Origin: CAVRIA01 sp963721115
Lineage (GTDB): Bacteria; Desulfobacterota; Binatia; HRBIN30; CADEER01
Assembly (NCBI GenBank): GCA_963721115.1
Contig: CAVRIA010000025.1
Span: forward strand, 1-64,000
Reading direction: 5' to 3'
DNA: 64,000 nt
The stretch's first letter is position 1; every line of letters begins with the position of its first letter. Position numbers and translations under genes: made by a program. Shown here in pieces: positions 55,873 through 64,000 of this stretch. The notes under the pieces are model-generated. The model saw only the letters and a list, made by a program, of their open reading frames with translations. It searched no databases and was not told the origin of the DNA.

Positions 55873-56486
55873 TCAGTTGGCGACCAGCAGTCCTCCCGCC
55901 ATGATCTTGCCGGAGACGCCGGCGGTGCCGGCCGGCAGCCCGAGCTTCACGCCGTCGATCGTGATGCTCACCTTGTCCGCCGGGTCGACGGCGCCCGGCA
56001 GCTGCGTGTTCAGCGTGGTCTTGATCTTCACCTTCCCCTTGCTGATCGCCGCGCAGCCGGCGCCCAGCGTCACCGGGAAATCGGTGAGCTCGACCGTCGT
56101 GCAGTCCGCCCCTACGGTGCAGTTGTCGCTGGTGGCGTTGAAGCTGGCGAACACGCACACGGCCTCACCGTCGCAGCCCTGGATGCCCTTGGCCTTGGCC
56201 TTGATGTCGATGTCGCCGTTCTTCGACTTCGCCTGCACCTTGCCGCCGCCCTTGGTGAAGTCGATCAGGCATGGGCCGCCGGAAGGTATTGCCGGAGAGC
56301 AGGCCGGCAACCCGAGCCCCCCCGTCGTGTCGTTCACACTGCCCACCGGGCAGGCCTCGTACGCACCGACCAGCGTCATCTGAACCTTGTTGGCCTTCTT
56401 CGGCTCCTGGCGCCCGGCCATCGAAACGGTCGCAAAGAGCGCCACTCCCGCCACTGCGCCTACCGCGATGAATAGTTCTTCCGCAT
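55873..56486 (-). CDS. Exported Cys-containing protein of unknown function (frame break in signal peptide)
   Basis: About 204 residues. The start is probably ATG 56486, behind AGGGGG. Adding one A to the AA run near 56477 turns the start into 'MRKKLFIAVGAVAGVALFA' followed by 'TVSMAGRQEP', a textbook signal peptide; as written the frame stops after eight codons and the rest opens only from an internal codon near 56454. The mature domain has paired Cys ('YEACPVGSVNDTTGGLGLPAC', 'GIQGCDGEAVCVF', 'DNCTVGADCTTVEL') and alternating Lys-rich strands ('GGGKVQAKSKNGDIDIKAKA'). Family unknown. It has its own promoter and terminator. Confidence 0.65.
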
Positions 56487-56550
56487 AGTACCCCCTTTTC
56501 TGTTGGTTGAAGGTGGAATGACTTCGGCCGTCCCTAGCCTCTGGACGCCA

Positions 56551-56580
56551 TTACTAGCGGCCGGTCGCGGCCGAGGTCAA
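56551..56580 (-). promoter_or_regulatory. Sigma-70-type promoter for the 55.9-kb secreted-protein gene
   Basis: Reading leftward: TTGACC (56580-56575), 18-bp spacer, TAGTAA (56556-56551). Upstream lies a locally AT-rich stretch of about 60 bp that could act as an UP element; the leader is about 60 bp. Confidence 0.45.
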
Positions 56581-56762
56581 TGGAATAACTCTTACCTTCT
56601 CGGGTAGTTGGATTAGATTTCGGAAATTTTACTTTCCCTATTGCGCGGCCCTCTCCGATGGGCCTTCTCGGGGGTTCCGCTTCCTTTCGCTCGGCTTCTT
56701 GCGGGCCTTCTTGCCGCCCGTCGGCTTCGCCGGTCCGCGCCGCGGGCGCGCGCCGGTCCGGG

Positions 56763-58159
56763 CTAGAGCATGAATGCCGCGGCCATCGCCTCGATCTCCT
56801 GGCGCGGCACGCCGTCGAAGCCGCTCGCGATCCGCCGTTGCGAGCGCCGCAGGCGGTTCGACAGTTCCGCCCAGTCGACTCCCACCAGCGCCCCCGACCG
56901 TTTCACCGGCCGGCCGGCGACGAGCACGGTGTCGACGTCGTGAATGTTGGCGTTGAGGACGACGGCGCCGATCGGATCGCTGATGGGCACCATGTTGATG
57001 GCGTCGGTGCGGATCAGAATGATGTCCGCCTGCTTTCCCGGCACCAGACTGCCCGCGCGCGACTCCAGGCCGAGGGCGCGCGCGCCGCCGATCGTCGCCA
57101 GCTCGAGCACCTCGCGCGCCTTGAAGCGGACGGCGCGCGGCGGAGCCTCCAGACGAGCATTGTCCAGGCCGCGCTGCACCTGCAACTGGAGGCGCATCGG
57201 CGCGAACATGTCGCCGGCATAATTCGAGACGATGTCGACTCCCAGACCGATCTTCACGCCGCGCTCGAGCGCGCGCGCGGTCACCGGATGACCCATCCCC
57301 ATCTGCAGCTCTGTCTCCGGCGTGGCGACGATCGCCGCACCGGCCTCGCGAATCGCCTCCAGCTCCCCCTCGGTCAGAGCGGAGCCGTGCACGAACAGCA
57401 GGTCGTCGCGCAGCAGGCCGGCCTGCGCGAGCTGCGCGACCACGCGACGTCCGCGGTCGTACGCACCCATCGCCACGTGGCAGGAGATGCGCCGCGCCCC
57501 CAGCTCGCGCGCGAAGGCGATCTCGGCGGCCAGATCCTCGAACGGCATCGCCTCGACCTCCGTCGGCGCGATGCCGAACTCCAGCAGCGCGCCGGCGGCG
57601 GAGAAGTGCTCGCGGCGGACGCGGCGGGCGTCGTCGAACCGCCAGGTCGGAGCGGATCTCCATGCGGAACGGGTGCTGGGTCGGGTTCGGGAACAGTCCG
57701 TAGCAGAAGATGCCGCGGATCCCGGCGTCGCTCAGACCGCGAACGGCCTCGTCGGCATGCCGCGGCGAGTTGATGATGTGACAGTGGTCGACGATCGTCG
57801 TGATGCCGGCGTTCAGCGCCTCCAGCGCGCCCGCGTAGTTGCCGAGATAGGCGTCCTCCGGCTCGTAGAATGAGCTGTAGATCGAGCGCATGCGGCTGAA
57901 GTAGTCGAACAGGCTCCAGTCGGTGGCCACCGTGCGGAGCTGGGTCTGCCAGACGTGGCGGTGCGCGTCGACGAAGCCCGGAAGCACGATCATCCCCGCC
58001 GCGTCGATCGACGGCGCGTCCCCGGCGTCGACCCGGGCGGCGACGGCGGCGATGCGGTCGCCCTCCACCAGGACGTCGGCCTCGCTCGAGATTCCCCAGG
58101 CAGGCATCCATGGTGAGAACGAGCCCGCCACGAATGAGCAGTCTCCCTCGATGGGTCAT
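56763..58159 (-). CDS. Amidohydrolase, TrzA/AtzA/8-oxoguanine-deaminase-like (two frame breaks)
   Basis: Start ATG 58159 ('RGRLLIRGGLVLTMDA'). An extra base near 58096 leads to 'ADVLVEGDRIAAVAARV' and the metal motif 'LPGFVDAHRHVWQTQLRTVA' (HxH), 'GITTIVDHCHIINSPRHA'. A second extra base near 57644 leads to 'ARELGARRISCHVAMGAYDR', 'LLFVHGSALTEGELEAIREA', 'KIGLGVDIVSN' and 'SLVPGKQADIILIRTDAINM'. About 465 residues when joined; C-terminus at 56763. It deaminates or dechlorinates heterocyclic amines; the substrate is unknown. It is divergent from a GltD-like gene, a pairing that recalls pyrimidine/purine catabolism. Confidence 0.88.
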
Positions 58160-58330
58160 TTGCCTCTTCCTCCTCGCGGCATGCGCCGGCTCGCGACAGC
58201 TTTCTTCGAGAATACACCGTTCCGGTCTTCTCTCGATCCGAGAAGTTTCGCTCGAAAGGCAGTCCTTTCCTTTCTTCCGAAAAGTCGCGGCATCGTTAGT
58301 GTTTCAAGAGTACTATGGGGGGTGGGCCGA

Positions 58331-59662
58331 ATGTCGTCCCGCGAGAGAATGCAGACCGTCGACCCGTCGGAACGAACCGGATCGTTCACCGAAGTCAATC
58401 TCGGCCTGACGCCCGAGCAGGCGGTTGCCGAGGCGGCGCGGTGCCTGACCTGTGCCAGCGCCCCTTGCGCCGACGCCTGCCCGCTCGGCAACGACATTCC
58501 GCGCTTCGTCACGGCCATCGCCGAGGGGCGCACCGAAGATGCCGTCTTCGAGAACAGCGTGCCGTTGACGGCGGTGTGCGGTCGCGTCTGCTACCGCCCC
58601 TGCGAAGCCGCTTGCGCGCTCGGCGTCAATGGCGAGCCCCTGGCCATCAATGCCCTCGAGCGCTTTGCCGCGGACGCCCGCTCTGCCGTCGAGATGGAGG
58701 CGAGAACCACGCGGCCGGAGCGGGTGGCGATCGTGGGCTCCGGACCGGCCGGGATCGCCTGCGCCTACGAGCTGCGCCGCGCCGGCTGCCGCGTCGCGGT
58801 CTTCGAAGCCGCCGGCGTCTGCGGCGGCATGCTGGCCCTCGGCATCCCGGCCTATCGGCTGCCGCGCGACGTCCTGGCGCAGGAGCTGGATGCCCTGCGG
58901 CGCATCGGCATCCACTTCGTGCCCAGCCAGCCGGTGGGATCGGCATTCTCGCTCGAGGCGCTGCACGAGCACTTCCACGCCGTCTTCATCGCCGTCGGGG
59001 CGCACCGCGGACGCCGACTCGACATTCCCGGCGACGAGGCACCCGGCGTGACCGACGCGGTCGCCTTCCTGCGGCGCGTCAATCTCGGCGACCTCACTCC
59101 GCCGGGGCAGCGCGTCGTCGTGGTCGGCGGCGGAGACTCGGCAATGGACGCGGCGCGCACCGCCGTCCGGCTGGGCTGCGCGGAGGTCATCGTGCTGTAC
59201 CGCCGCTCGCGCGCCGAGATGCCGTGCAACCCGGGCGAGTTCGACGAAGCGGAAGCCGAGGGAATCCAGGGCATCTTCCTCGCGGCGCCGGTGCGGGTGT
59301 GCACGGGACCCGACGGGCGCGTCAACGCGCTCGAGTGCATTCGCATGCGCCTCGGCGCGCCGGACAAGAGCGGCCGCCCGCGACCCGAGCCCCTGCCCGG
59401 TTCGGAGTTCCTGCTCGAGACCGATTGCGTCATCCCCGCCATCAGCCAGGACCCCGACCTCGATCTCCTGGCCAACAACGGCGCGCTGCACACCAGCCGG
59501 TGGGGCACACTGGCGGTCGACGACGACACGCTGCAGACCTCGATGCCCGGCGTCTTCGCCGGAGGCGACGCCGTCAGCGGTCCGCGCACGGTCGGCGAGG
59601 CCATGCTGATGGGCCGCCGCGCCGCCGCCGCCATCCTCGCCCATCTCGACGCGCACCGGTGA
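58331..59662 (+). CDS. GltD/PreT-like NAD(P)-dependent Fe-S flavoprotein
   Basis: 443 residues from ATG 58331. The N-terminal helical Fe-S domain has two Cys quartets: C38, C41, C46, C50 ('RCLTCASAPCADACPLGND') and C83, C87, C91, C95 ('VCGRVCYRPCEAACALG'). FAD Rossmann 'VAIVGSGPAGIACAYELRRA', NAD(P) Rossmann 'VVVVGGGDSAMDAARTAVRL', and 'LYRRSRAEMPCNPGEFDEAE' are typical of the glutamate synthase small subunit and of PreT. No gltB or preA is adjacent, so it is a stand-alone electron-transfer subunit. It may serve the divergent amidohydrolase pathway or a distant partner. Confidence 0.9.
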   Translation: MSSRERMQTVDPSERTGSFTEVNLGLTPEQAVAEAARCLTCASAPCADACPLGNDIPRFVTAIAEGRTEDAVFENSVPLTAVCGRVCYRPCEAACALGVNGEPLAINALERFAADARSAVEMEARTTRPERVAIVGSGPAGIACAYELRRAGCRVAVFEAAGVCGGMLALGIPAYRLPRDVLAQELDALRRIGIHFVPSQPVGSAFSLEALHEHFHAVFIAVGAHRGRRLDIPGDEAPGVTDAVAFLRRVNLGDLTPPGQRVVVVGGGDSAMDAARTAVRLGCAEVIVLYRRSRAEMPCNPGEFDEAEAEGIQGIFLAAPVRVCTGPDGRVNALECIRMRLGAPDKSGRPRPEPLPGSEFLLETDCVIPAISQDPDLDLLANNGALHTSRWGTLAVDDDTLQTSMPGVFAGGDAVSGPRTVGEAMLMGRRAAAAILAHLDAHR

Positions 59663-59718
59663 ACCCGCTTCGGCCCTCGGACAGACAGCGCCGCGAAGAT
59701 CGCGCCGGTCGCCTCCTT

Positions 59719-60801
59719 TCAATGCCGGATCCGGCCCGTCTCCACCTCGTCGCTGCCGGCGGGAAGCGACACGAGTAGCCCGTCCTCGCCGAGGACGACC
59801 CCGCGCGGCCGCACCGCATCGACCCCGCGCAGAAAGACCCGCCGCGCGATCGCGTTGGGCGGCGGCGGGGTCAGGTGCGTCAGGACCAACAGCTTCACGC
59901 CCGCCTCGTTCGCCACCTCCGCCGCTTCGACGGGGGGCGTGTGGTACGATGGGATGTCGGCCATGAGCTTGGCGATGCGGTCGCGCCCCACCGCTCGCGC
60001 GACGGCGCCGATCTCGGCGACCAAACGGTTCGCCTGCGCTTCGTGGACGAGGACGTCAGCGCGTTTCGCCGCTTCGACGACGTTCGGACTCTTGGCGGTG
60101 TCGCCGCTGACGACGACCGAGCGACCGTGGTAGTCGAACCGGTAGCCGACCGCCGGAACCACCGGGCGATGGTCGACTGGGAAGGCGCTCACGGTGAGGT
60201 CGCCGTCGCGAAATACGACGCTGCGGCCGCCGGCCTCGACGTCGAAGGGAACGGCAATCATCTTTCCGATCTGCGGATCGACGAACGCGGCGCCGTGGTG
60301 GGCGATTCGATACCCGGAGTCGAGCGCATAGGCCTCCGTGAACCCCGCCACTACGCCCTCCACCCCGCGCGGGCCGAAGACGCGCAGCGGCACCGGGCGG
60401 CCGGCGACCCAGGTCTGCAGGTTGAACTCGCCGAGCTCGCCGATGTGATCGGAGTGAAAGTGCGTCAGCAGAACGGCACCGATTCGCTCGCCGGGAATCC
60501 CCCACAGCGCCAGGTTGTTCCACGAGCCGGTGCCGACGTCGACGACGTACCACTTGCCGCCCGCCATCACGAGGGTACAGGGGCGCGCCCGATCCGCGCT
60601 CGGAAACGGCGACGACGTCCCGCAGAGCAGGACGCGCATCCCGTCGTAGTCGAGCAGAGGCGCGTTGGAGAAGGTGAGCTGGCGCTCGATCGCGCCCCGA
60701 ACCAGCCGATCCTGAACGGTCTGCGTCCCGAGCGCGAAAACCCCAAGAAGGCACACGCCGAAGATGCCGAGTACGACCAGCCCCAACTTTCGATTTCGCA
60801 T
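59719..60801 (-). CDS. Exported metallo-beta-lactamase-fold hydrolase
   Basis: 360 residues from ATG 60801 behind AGGAGG. An N-terminal signal/anchor ('GLVVLGIFGVCLLGVFALG', 7-25). The MBL core has 'VLLTHFHSDHIGELGEF' (HxHxDH), 'VSAFPVDHRPVVPAVGYRF', 'VVVSGDTAKSPNVVEAAKR', 'DVLVHEAQAN' and 'KLLVLTHLTPPP'. This resembles the tRNase Z/arylsulfatase (AtsA) branch. The export signal rules out an RNA role; a secreted sulfatase or phosphodiesterase-type activity is more likely. It is convergent with the GltD-like gene. Confidence 0.88.
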   Translation of the reverse strand: MRNRKLGLVVLGIFGVCLLGVFALGTQTVQDRLVRGAIERQLTFSNAPLLDYDGMRVLLCGTSSPFPSADRARPCTLVMAGGKWYVVDVGTGSWNNLALWGIPGERIGAVLLTHFHSDHIGELGEFNLQTWVAGRPVPLRVFGPRGVEGVVAGFTEAYALDSGYRIAHHGAAFVDPQIGKMIAVPFDVEAGGRSVVFRDGDLTVSAFPVDHRPVVPAVGYRFDYHGRSVVVSGDTAKSPNVVEAAKRADVLVHEAQANRLVAEIGAVARAVGRDRIAKLMADIPSYHTPPVEAAEVANEAGVKLLVLTHLTPPPPNAIARRVFLRGVDAVRPRGVVLGEDGLLVSLPAGSDEVETGRIRH

Positions 60802-61002
60802 GGATCCTCCTGGACGCGCGCGCCGTCCATGCAGCATTTCCCTGCGCAGCGCAACCGGACCCGCCGCGCCCCACGGCTCTCTACCGGCGCATCGATGGCC
60901 GCCAATTCGCGGCATTCCGCCACGGGATCGCCCTCCCGGATCGGGCACGAGCCCGCGCTTCGTCGAGTCCAACCGGCGGTACGAAATCTGCTCTGCACTC
61001 GA

Positions 61003-62120
61003 ATGATGTCACGCGTCCGCCGACAGGCGCTGATCGCTCTCCATGTCCTCTGGTTGCTCGCCGGCGCGCCTGCCGGCGCGGCGACCTACTACGTCGCACC
61101 GGCCGGCAGCGACGCCGCCCCAGGCAGTGCCGCGCAACCCTGGGCTACGCTGCAGAAGGCCGGCGACGTCGCAGATGCGGGCGACACGGTCGTCGTCCGC
61201 GCCGGCACCTACGCCGGCTTTCGGCCGCGCCACTCGGGCACGGCCGCGGCACCGATCCGCTTCCGCGCCGATGCGGGGGTCGTCGTCGCATCGCCGGGGC
61301 CGAGCAACAGCAACGGCGACGACATCTGGGTACGCGACGTCCACTACGTCGTCATCGACGGCTTCGAGACGACCGCCGCGCCGCGCGCCGGCATCGCCGT
61401 GCAGGGGGAGCCGGAGGACAACGCGACCGGGGTCGAGATCCGCAACTGCTACTGCCACCACAACCAGCGCTGGGGCATCTCGTAGAGGAGGTTGTTGCGG
61501 ATCAGCGACGATCGCACCGACGCGAGATTGATACCGGCGGCCCCGCCCGCTCCGTTGTCGTGGATGACGTTGTCCTCGATCAGGGCGTCCTCGATGATCC
61601 CGTGCGCCCTGCGGAATCGTTCGGATCGGGGCCCTGCTGCGCCGGATCGGCGTTGAGCTGGATGCCCGAGGCGTGGTTGTCATGAACGCGATTCGCGCGG
61701 ACGATGGGGCGGTCACCGCTGTTGGAGACGTAGATGCCGTGCTCGATGGCGGAGTGCGAGGTCTCGTTGCCCTCGATGACGAGATCGCGCGCGATCGAAG
61801 GCCGTCTCCGACCGCAGGGGACCGGCTTCGAGTGCGACGTCACCGCAAACGGTGCCGTCACGTCGTTGGACGCAGCCCGCATCCTGCAGTTCGCGGTGGG
61901 GCTTCGGCCCAGTCTGCCCGCCGGCGAGTCCTGCGCCTCCGATTGGCTCTTCGCTCCCGAGCCGGCCTCGGCGGCCGATCAGTCGACCACCCCGCCGCGG
62001 CTGCAGAACGGCTCCTGCCAGCCCGGACAGATCGATCTGGCGCCCCTCGCCGCCGACGCGGCATCACAGGACTTCGCCGCCGTCGTCATCGGCGACTGCA
62101 CCGGCAACTGGGCGCCCTGA
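61003..62120 (+). pseudogene. Disrupted parallel beta-helix / dockerin-like secreted protein
   Basis: The N-terminal part (61003-61485) has a signal peptide, then 'YYVAPAGSDAAPGSAAQPWA' and beta-helix rungs ('GDTVVVRAGTYAGFRPRHSG', 'VVIDGFETTAAPRAGIAVQG') and ends abruptly at 'NQRWGIS' and TAG. The C-terminal part (about 61826-62120) reads a type-I dockerin-like end, 'ANGAVTSLDAARILQFAVGL' and 'LAADAASQDFAAVVIGDC'. Between them, about 320 bp encode the missing middle rungs but on the minus strand (see separate entry). As written, no intact protein can be made. A substrate, probably polysaccharide, is inferred from the fold. Confidence 0.75.
61479..61800 (-). other. Inverted internal segment of the beta-helix gene
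   Basis: Read leftward it encodes beta-helix rungs that belong directly after 'NQRWGI': 'IARDLVIEGNETSHSAIEHG', 'IYVSNSGDRPIVRANRVHDN', then after a missing base near 61610 'HGIIEDALIEDNVIHDNGAG' and 'INLASVRSSLIRNNLLYE'. The left edge adjoins palindrome CCAGCGCTGG (61464-61473); the right edge overlaps palindrome GATCGCGCGCGATC (61783-61796). No matching inverted repeats flank it. The rungs that should follow 'NNLLYE' are absent, so a deletion accompanies the inversion. Confidence 0.8.
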
Positions 62121-62410
62121 GGCCGCTCCTTGGCGAGCCGCCCCGACGGCCTGAGCCGTCGCCGCCCTCATCGATGGGGATCCCCCAACCCGTCGTCGAT
62201 CCGCACGAGGTCTCCGCCGGCGGCTGATTTTGGACCGCGGCGGCCTCTCCGTGCGCCGCACGGTTTATTTTATTGACATTCGGGAGCCGCGCTGGATAGC
62301 GTCGTGGAGCTTGCGCCTTCGGGCGGGAGCCCCGACCGTGGGAGCACGGGCGGGTCAGCGCGAACGTCGCCCACTCAGCGACATCAACGACATTCGAGGG
62401 AGTCCGAACG

Positions 62411-64000
62411 ATGCGCCGCCTTTTGCTCGCTGCCACGCTGGTGTTCCTCCTGCCGCCGGTCGCACACGCGACCGACCAGACCGTCCTCGGCAAGCTGCTA
62501 CTGGTGAAGGGGTCCGACACCCCCGCCAAGCGCAAGATCGTGTTGAAGGCCAAGGAGTCCGGCAGTGACGACAGCATCGTCGGCGACCCGCTGGCGAACG
62601 GCGCGACCCTGTCGGTCAGCGCCTACGGCGGCACGACCAGCAGCGACACCTACACCCTGCCGAACACCTTCTGGAGCGGCGACGCGACGAAGGGCTACAA
62701 GTACAAGGACAGCCAGGGCGCGAACGGCCCGGTCAAGCTGCTCAAGATCAAGAAATCGGGCGGCGGCGTCTTCCAGATCAAGGCCGTCATCAACGGCAAG
62801 CTCGGCGCCGTCTCGGTGCAGCCGCCCGACGACGGCACCGGCGCCTGCGCCCTGCTCTCTCTCGGCGGCGGTGATTCGTACAGCGTCCGCTTCGCCGACG
62901 GCACCATGAAGAACAAAGGGGCGAAGCAGTTCAAGGTGCTGAATCCGACCACCGAGGGGACCTGCGTTCCGTGCGGCAACGGATTTCTCGACGCCGGCGA
63001 GCAGTGTGATCCCAACGGCCTGTCGTGCGGCGCGGCGGCGTGCGGATCGGACTGCACCTGCCCCTGCGACTTCCTCGATACGAGCGAGTGCATGTTCCCC
63101 TTCCCGAGCGACTTCCTGACGGAAGAGGACGGAACCACCGACACGGGTCGGCGCGTCCACTTCCAGAACGCCGGCATGCCGCGCAATGTCTCGAACGTCC
63201 CCATCGAGTCGAGCGATTACAACCTGAACGACGGCTTCAGCCCCGGCGCCAGCATCCTCCTGCACGTGCCGAACGTCGACCTCGACATGACCGGCGCGGC
63301 CCCGATCACGGACATCGAGCGCTCGCTCTACGCCGACGCACCCGTGGTCGTGGTGAATGCGTCGACGCTCCAGCACCACCTGCTCTGGGCGGAGCTCGAT
63401 TCGAACGCGACCGCCGAGGCGTCGCGCGCGCTGATCATCCATCCGGCAGTCAATTTCGACGAGGCAACGCGCTACATCGTCGCGCTGCGGAACATGAGGG
63501 ACTCCTCCGGCACCCTCATCTCGCCCCCAGCCGATTTCCTCGCCTACCGCGACGGGACGCCCACCGGCGATCCGGTGAAGGAGGCGCGCCGCGCGCACAT
63601 GGAGGACCTGTTCAGCACGCTCGCCGCCGCCGGCATTCCGCGCGACGATCTCTACCTGGCCTGGGACTTCACGGTCGCCAGCGAGCGCAACCTCACCGAG
63701 CGCCTGCTCTTCATGCGCGACGACGCCTTCGGGCGCCTCGCCGGCACGGCTCCGGCCTTCACGGTCACCTCGGTGGAGGACGATCTCGACGCCAAGATCT
63801 TCCGCCGCGTTACCGGCACGTACGATGTCGAGCGCTACGTCGACAGCACCACGTCGCCGGCGCCCGCTTCAACTTGGGGCCGGACGGCCTGCCTCTCCAC
63901 CAGGCGACGCCGCAGCCCGCCTCCTTCATCTGCCTCATCCCGCGCGCCGCGCTGGCGACCGACGGCGCCACCGCCGTCCCGGCGCGCGCGTCGATCTACG
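62411..64000 (+). CDS. Large secreted protein with GEQCD Cys-rich linker and lipase-like domain (partial, one frame break)
   Basis: Start ATG 62411, signal peptide to 'PPVAHA' (about residue 20). Domain 1 (21-180) is a Lys-rich all-beta unit ('NGPVKLLKIKKSGGGVFQIK', 'DSYSVRFADGTMKNKGAKQF'). A Cys-rich linker follows, 'CGNGFLDAGEQCDPNGLSCG' and 'CTCPCDFLDTSEC', of the GEQCD (Myxococcus-type) kind. Domain 2 has 'MFPFPSDFLTEEDGTTDTGR', 'YNLNDGFSPGASILLHVPNV', 'TRYIVALRNMRDSSGTLI' and 'DDLYLAWDFTVASERNLTER', as in large secreted lipase/esterase-like proteins. A missing base near 63869 shifts the frame to 'ARFNLGPDGLPLHQATPQPA'. The right edge cuts it before a nucleophile elbow can be seen. Confidence 0.75.
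   Translation, partial: MRRLLLAATLVFLLPPVAHATDQTVLGKLLLVKGSDTPAKRKIVLKAKESGSDDSIVGDPLANGATLSVSAYGGTTSSDTYTLPNTFWSGDATKGYKYKDSQGANGPVKLLKIKKSGGGVFQIKAVINGKLGAVSVQPPDDGTGACALLSLGGGDSYSVRFADGTMKNKGAKQFKVLNPTTEGTCVPCGNGFLDAGEQCDPNGLSCGAAACGSDCTCPCDFLDTSECMFPFPSDFLTEEDGTTDTGRRVHFQNAGMPRNVSNVPIESSDYNLNDGFSPGASILLHVPNVDLDMTGAAPITDIERSLYADAPVVVVNASTLQHHLLWAELDSNATAEASRALIIHPAVNFDEATRYIVALRNMRDSSGTLISPPADFLAYRDGTPTGDPVKEARRAHMEDLFSTLAAAGIPRDDLYLAWDFTVASERNLTERLLFMRDDAFGRLAGTAPAFTVTSVEDDLDAKIFRRVTGTYDVERYVDSTTSPAPASTWGRTACLSTRRRRSPPPSSASSRAPRWRPTAPPPSRRARRST

Noticed and set aside
62273..62300. TTGACA upstream of the last secreted-protein gene
   Set aside because: A good -35 but no acceptable -10 (GATAGC region), so a promoter there is only possible.

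Overview
The window is 64 kb of GC-rich, gene-dense chromosomal DNA. Gene content suggests a soil or groundwater bacterium of the old deltaproteobacterial sphere, most likely Candidatus Binatota (Binatia) or a close relative. Reasons: paired acyl-CoA dehydrogenases, a Baeyer-Villiger-type monooxygenase, an F420-type (LLM) oxidoreductase, a DUF1329 protein, GEQCD-type Cys-rich secreted proteins and a dockerin-like C-terminus. The assignment is inference. I saw no rRNA, tRNA, CRISPR array, insertion sequence or prophage.

Layout. 1-5.4 kb: a membrane acyltransferase running off the left edge, remnants of an SDR and of folE, a chalcone-isomerase-like protein, a MazEF-like toxin-antitoxin pair, greB and an outer-membrane lipoprotein-sorting-type protein. 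5.4-9 kb: an acyl-CoA dehydrogenase pair and a Cys/Lys-rich secreted protein with its own promoter and terminator. 9-11.6 kb: recQ and an XapX protein. 11.6-20.2 kb: a complete leftward MoxR-DUF58-Bat aerotolerance-type operon with apparent BatB-BatC and BatD-BatE fusions. 20.4-25 kb: ferredoxin, Fe-S-type Rrf2 regulator, ferritin-like protein, zinc ribbon, OmpA-type lipoprotein and DUF1329 protein.

25-41.7 kb is a long leftward housekeeping run: tilS, ftsH, cdaA, cdaR, glmM, pdxJ, nnr, tsaE, lysC, cimA, a cysteine desulfurase, mnmA, mtaB and rnc. It combines c-di-AMP signalling, cell-wall precursor supply, amino-acid synthesis and tRNA modification/thiolation. folP and acpS, which I would expect in such a run, are absent. 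41.8-60.8 kb is a catabolic/accessory region of short units in mixed orientation: SDR, PAS histidine kinase, ACAD10/11-type dehydrogenase, ThDP enzyme, acetyltransferase, monooxygenase, acyltransferase, LLM oxidoreductase, YVTN beta-propeller, amidohydrolase, GltD-like flavoprotein and metallo-beta-lactamase-fold hydrolase. 61-64 kb holds a disrupted parallel beta-helix gene and a large secreted protein cut by the right edge.

Two things dominate interpretation. First, about 21 single-base frame breaks interrupt otherwise well-conserved genes, including ftsH, cimA and recQ. About 16 are extra bases outside homopolymers. This looks like insertion-biased sequence error rather than gene decay, so those genes are annotated as intact-by-inference with break positions given. 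Second, the beta-helix gene near 61.5 kb carries an internal segment of about 320 bp in the reverse orientation, with an adjacent deletion. That is a real structural anomaly or an inverted chimera.
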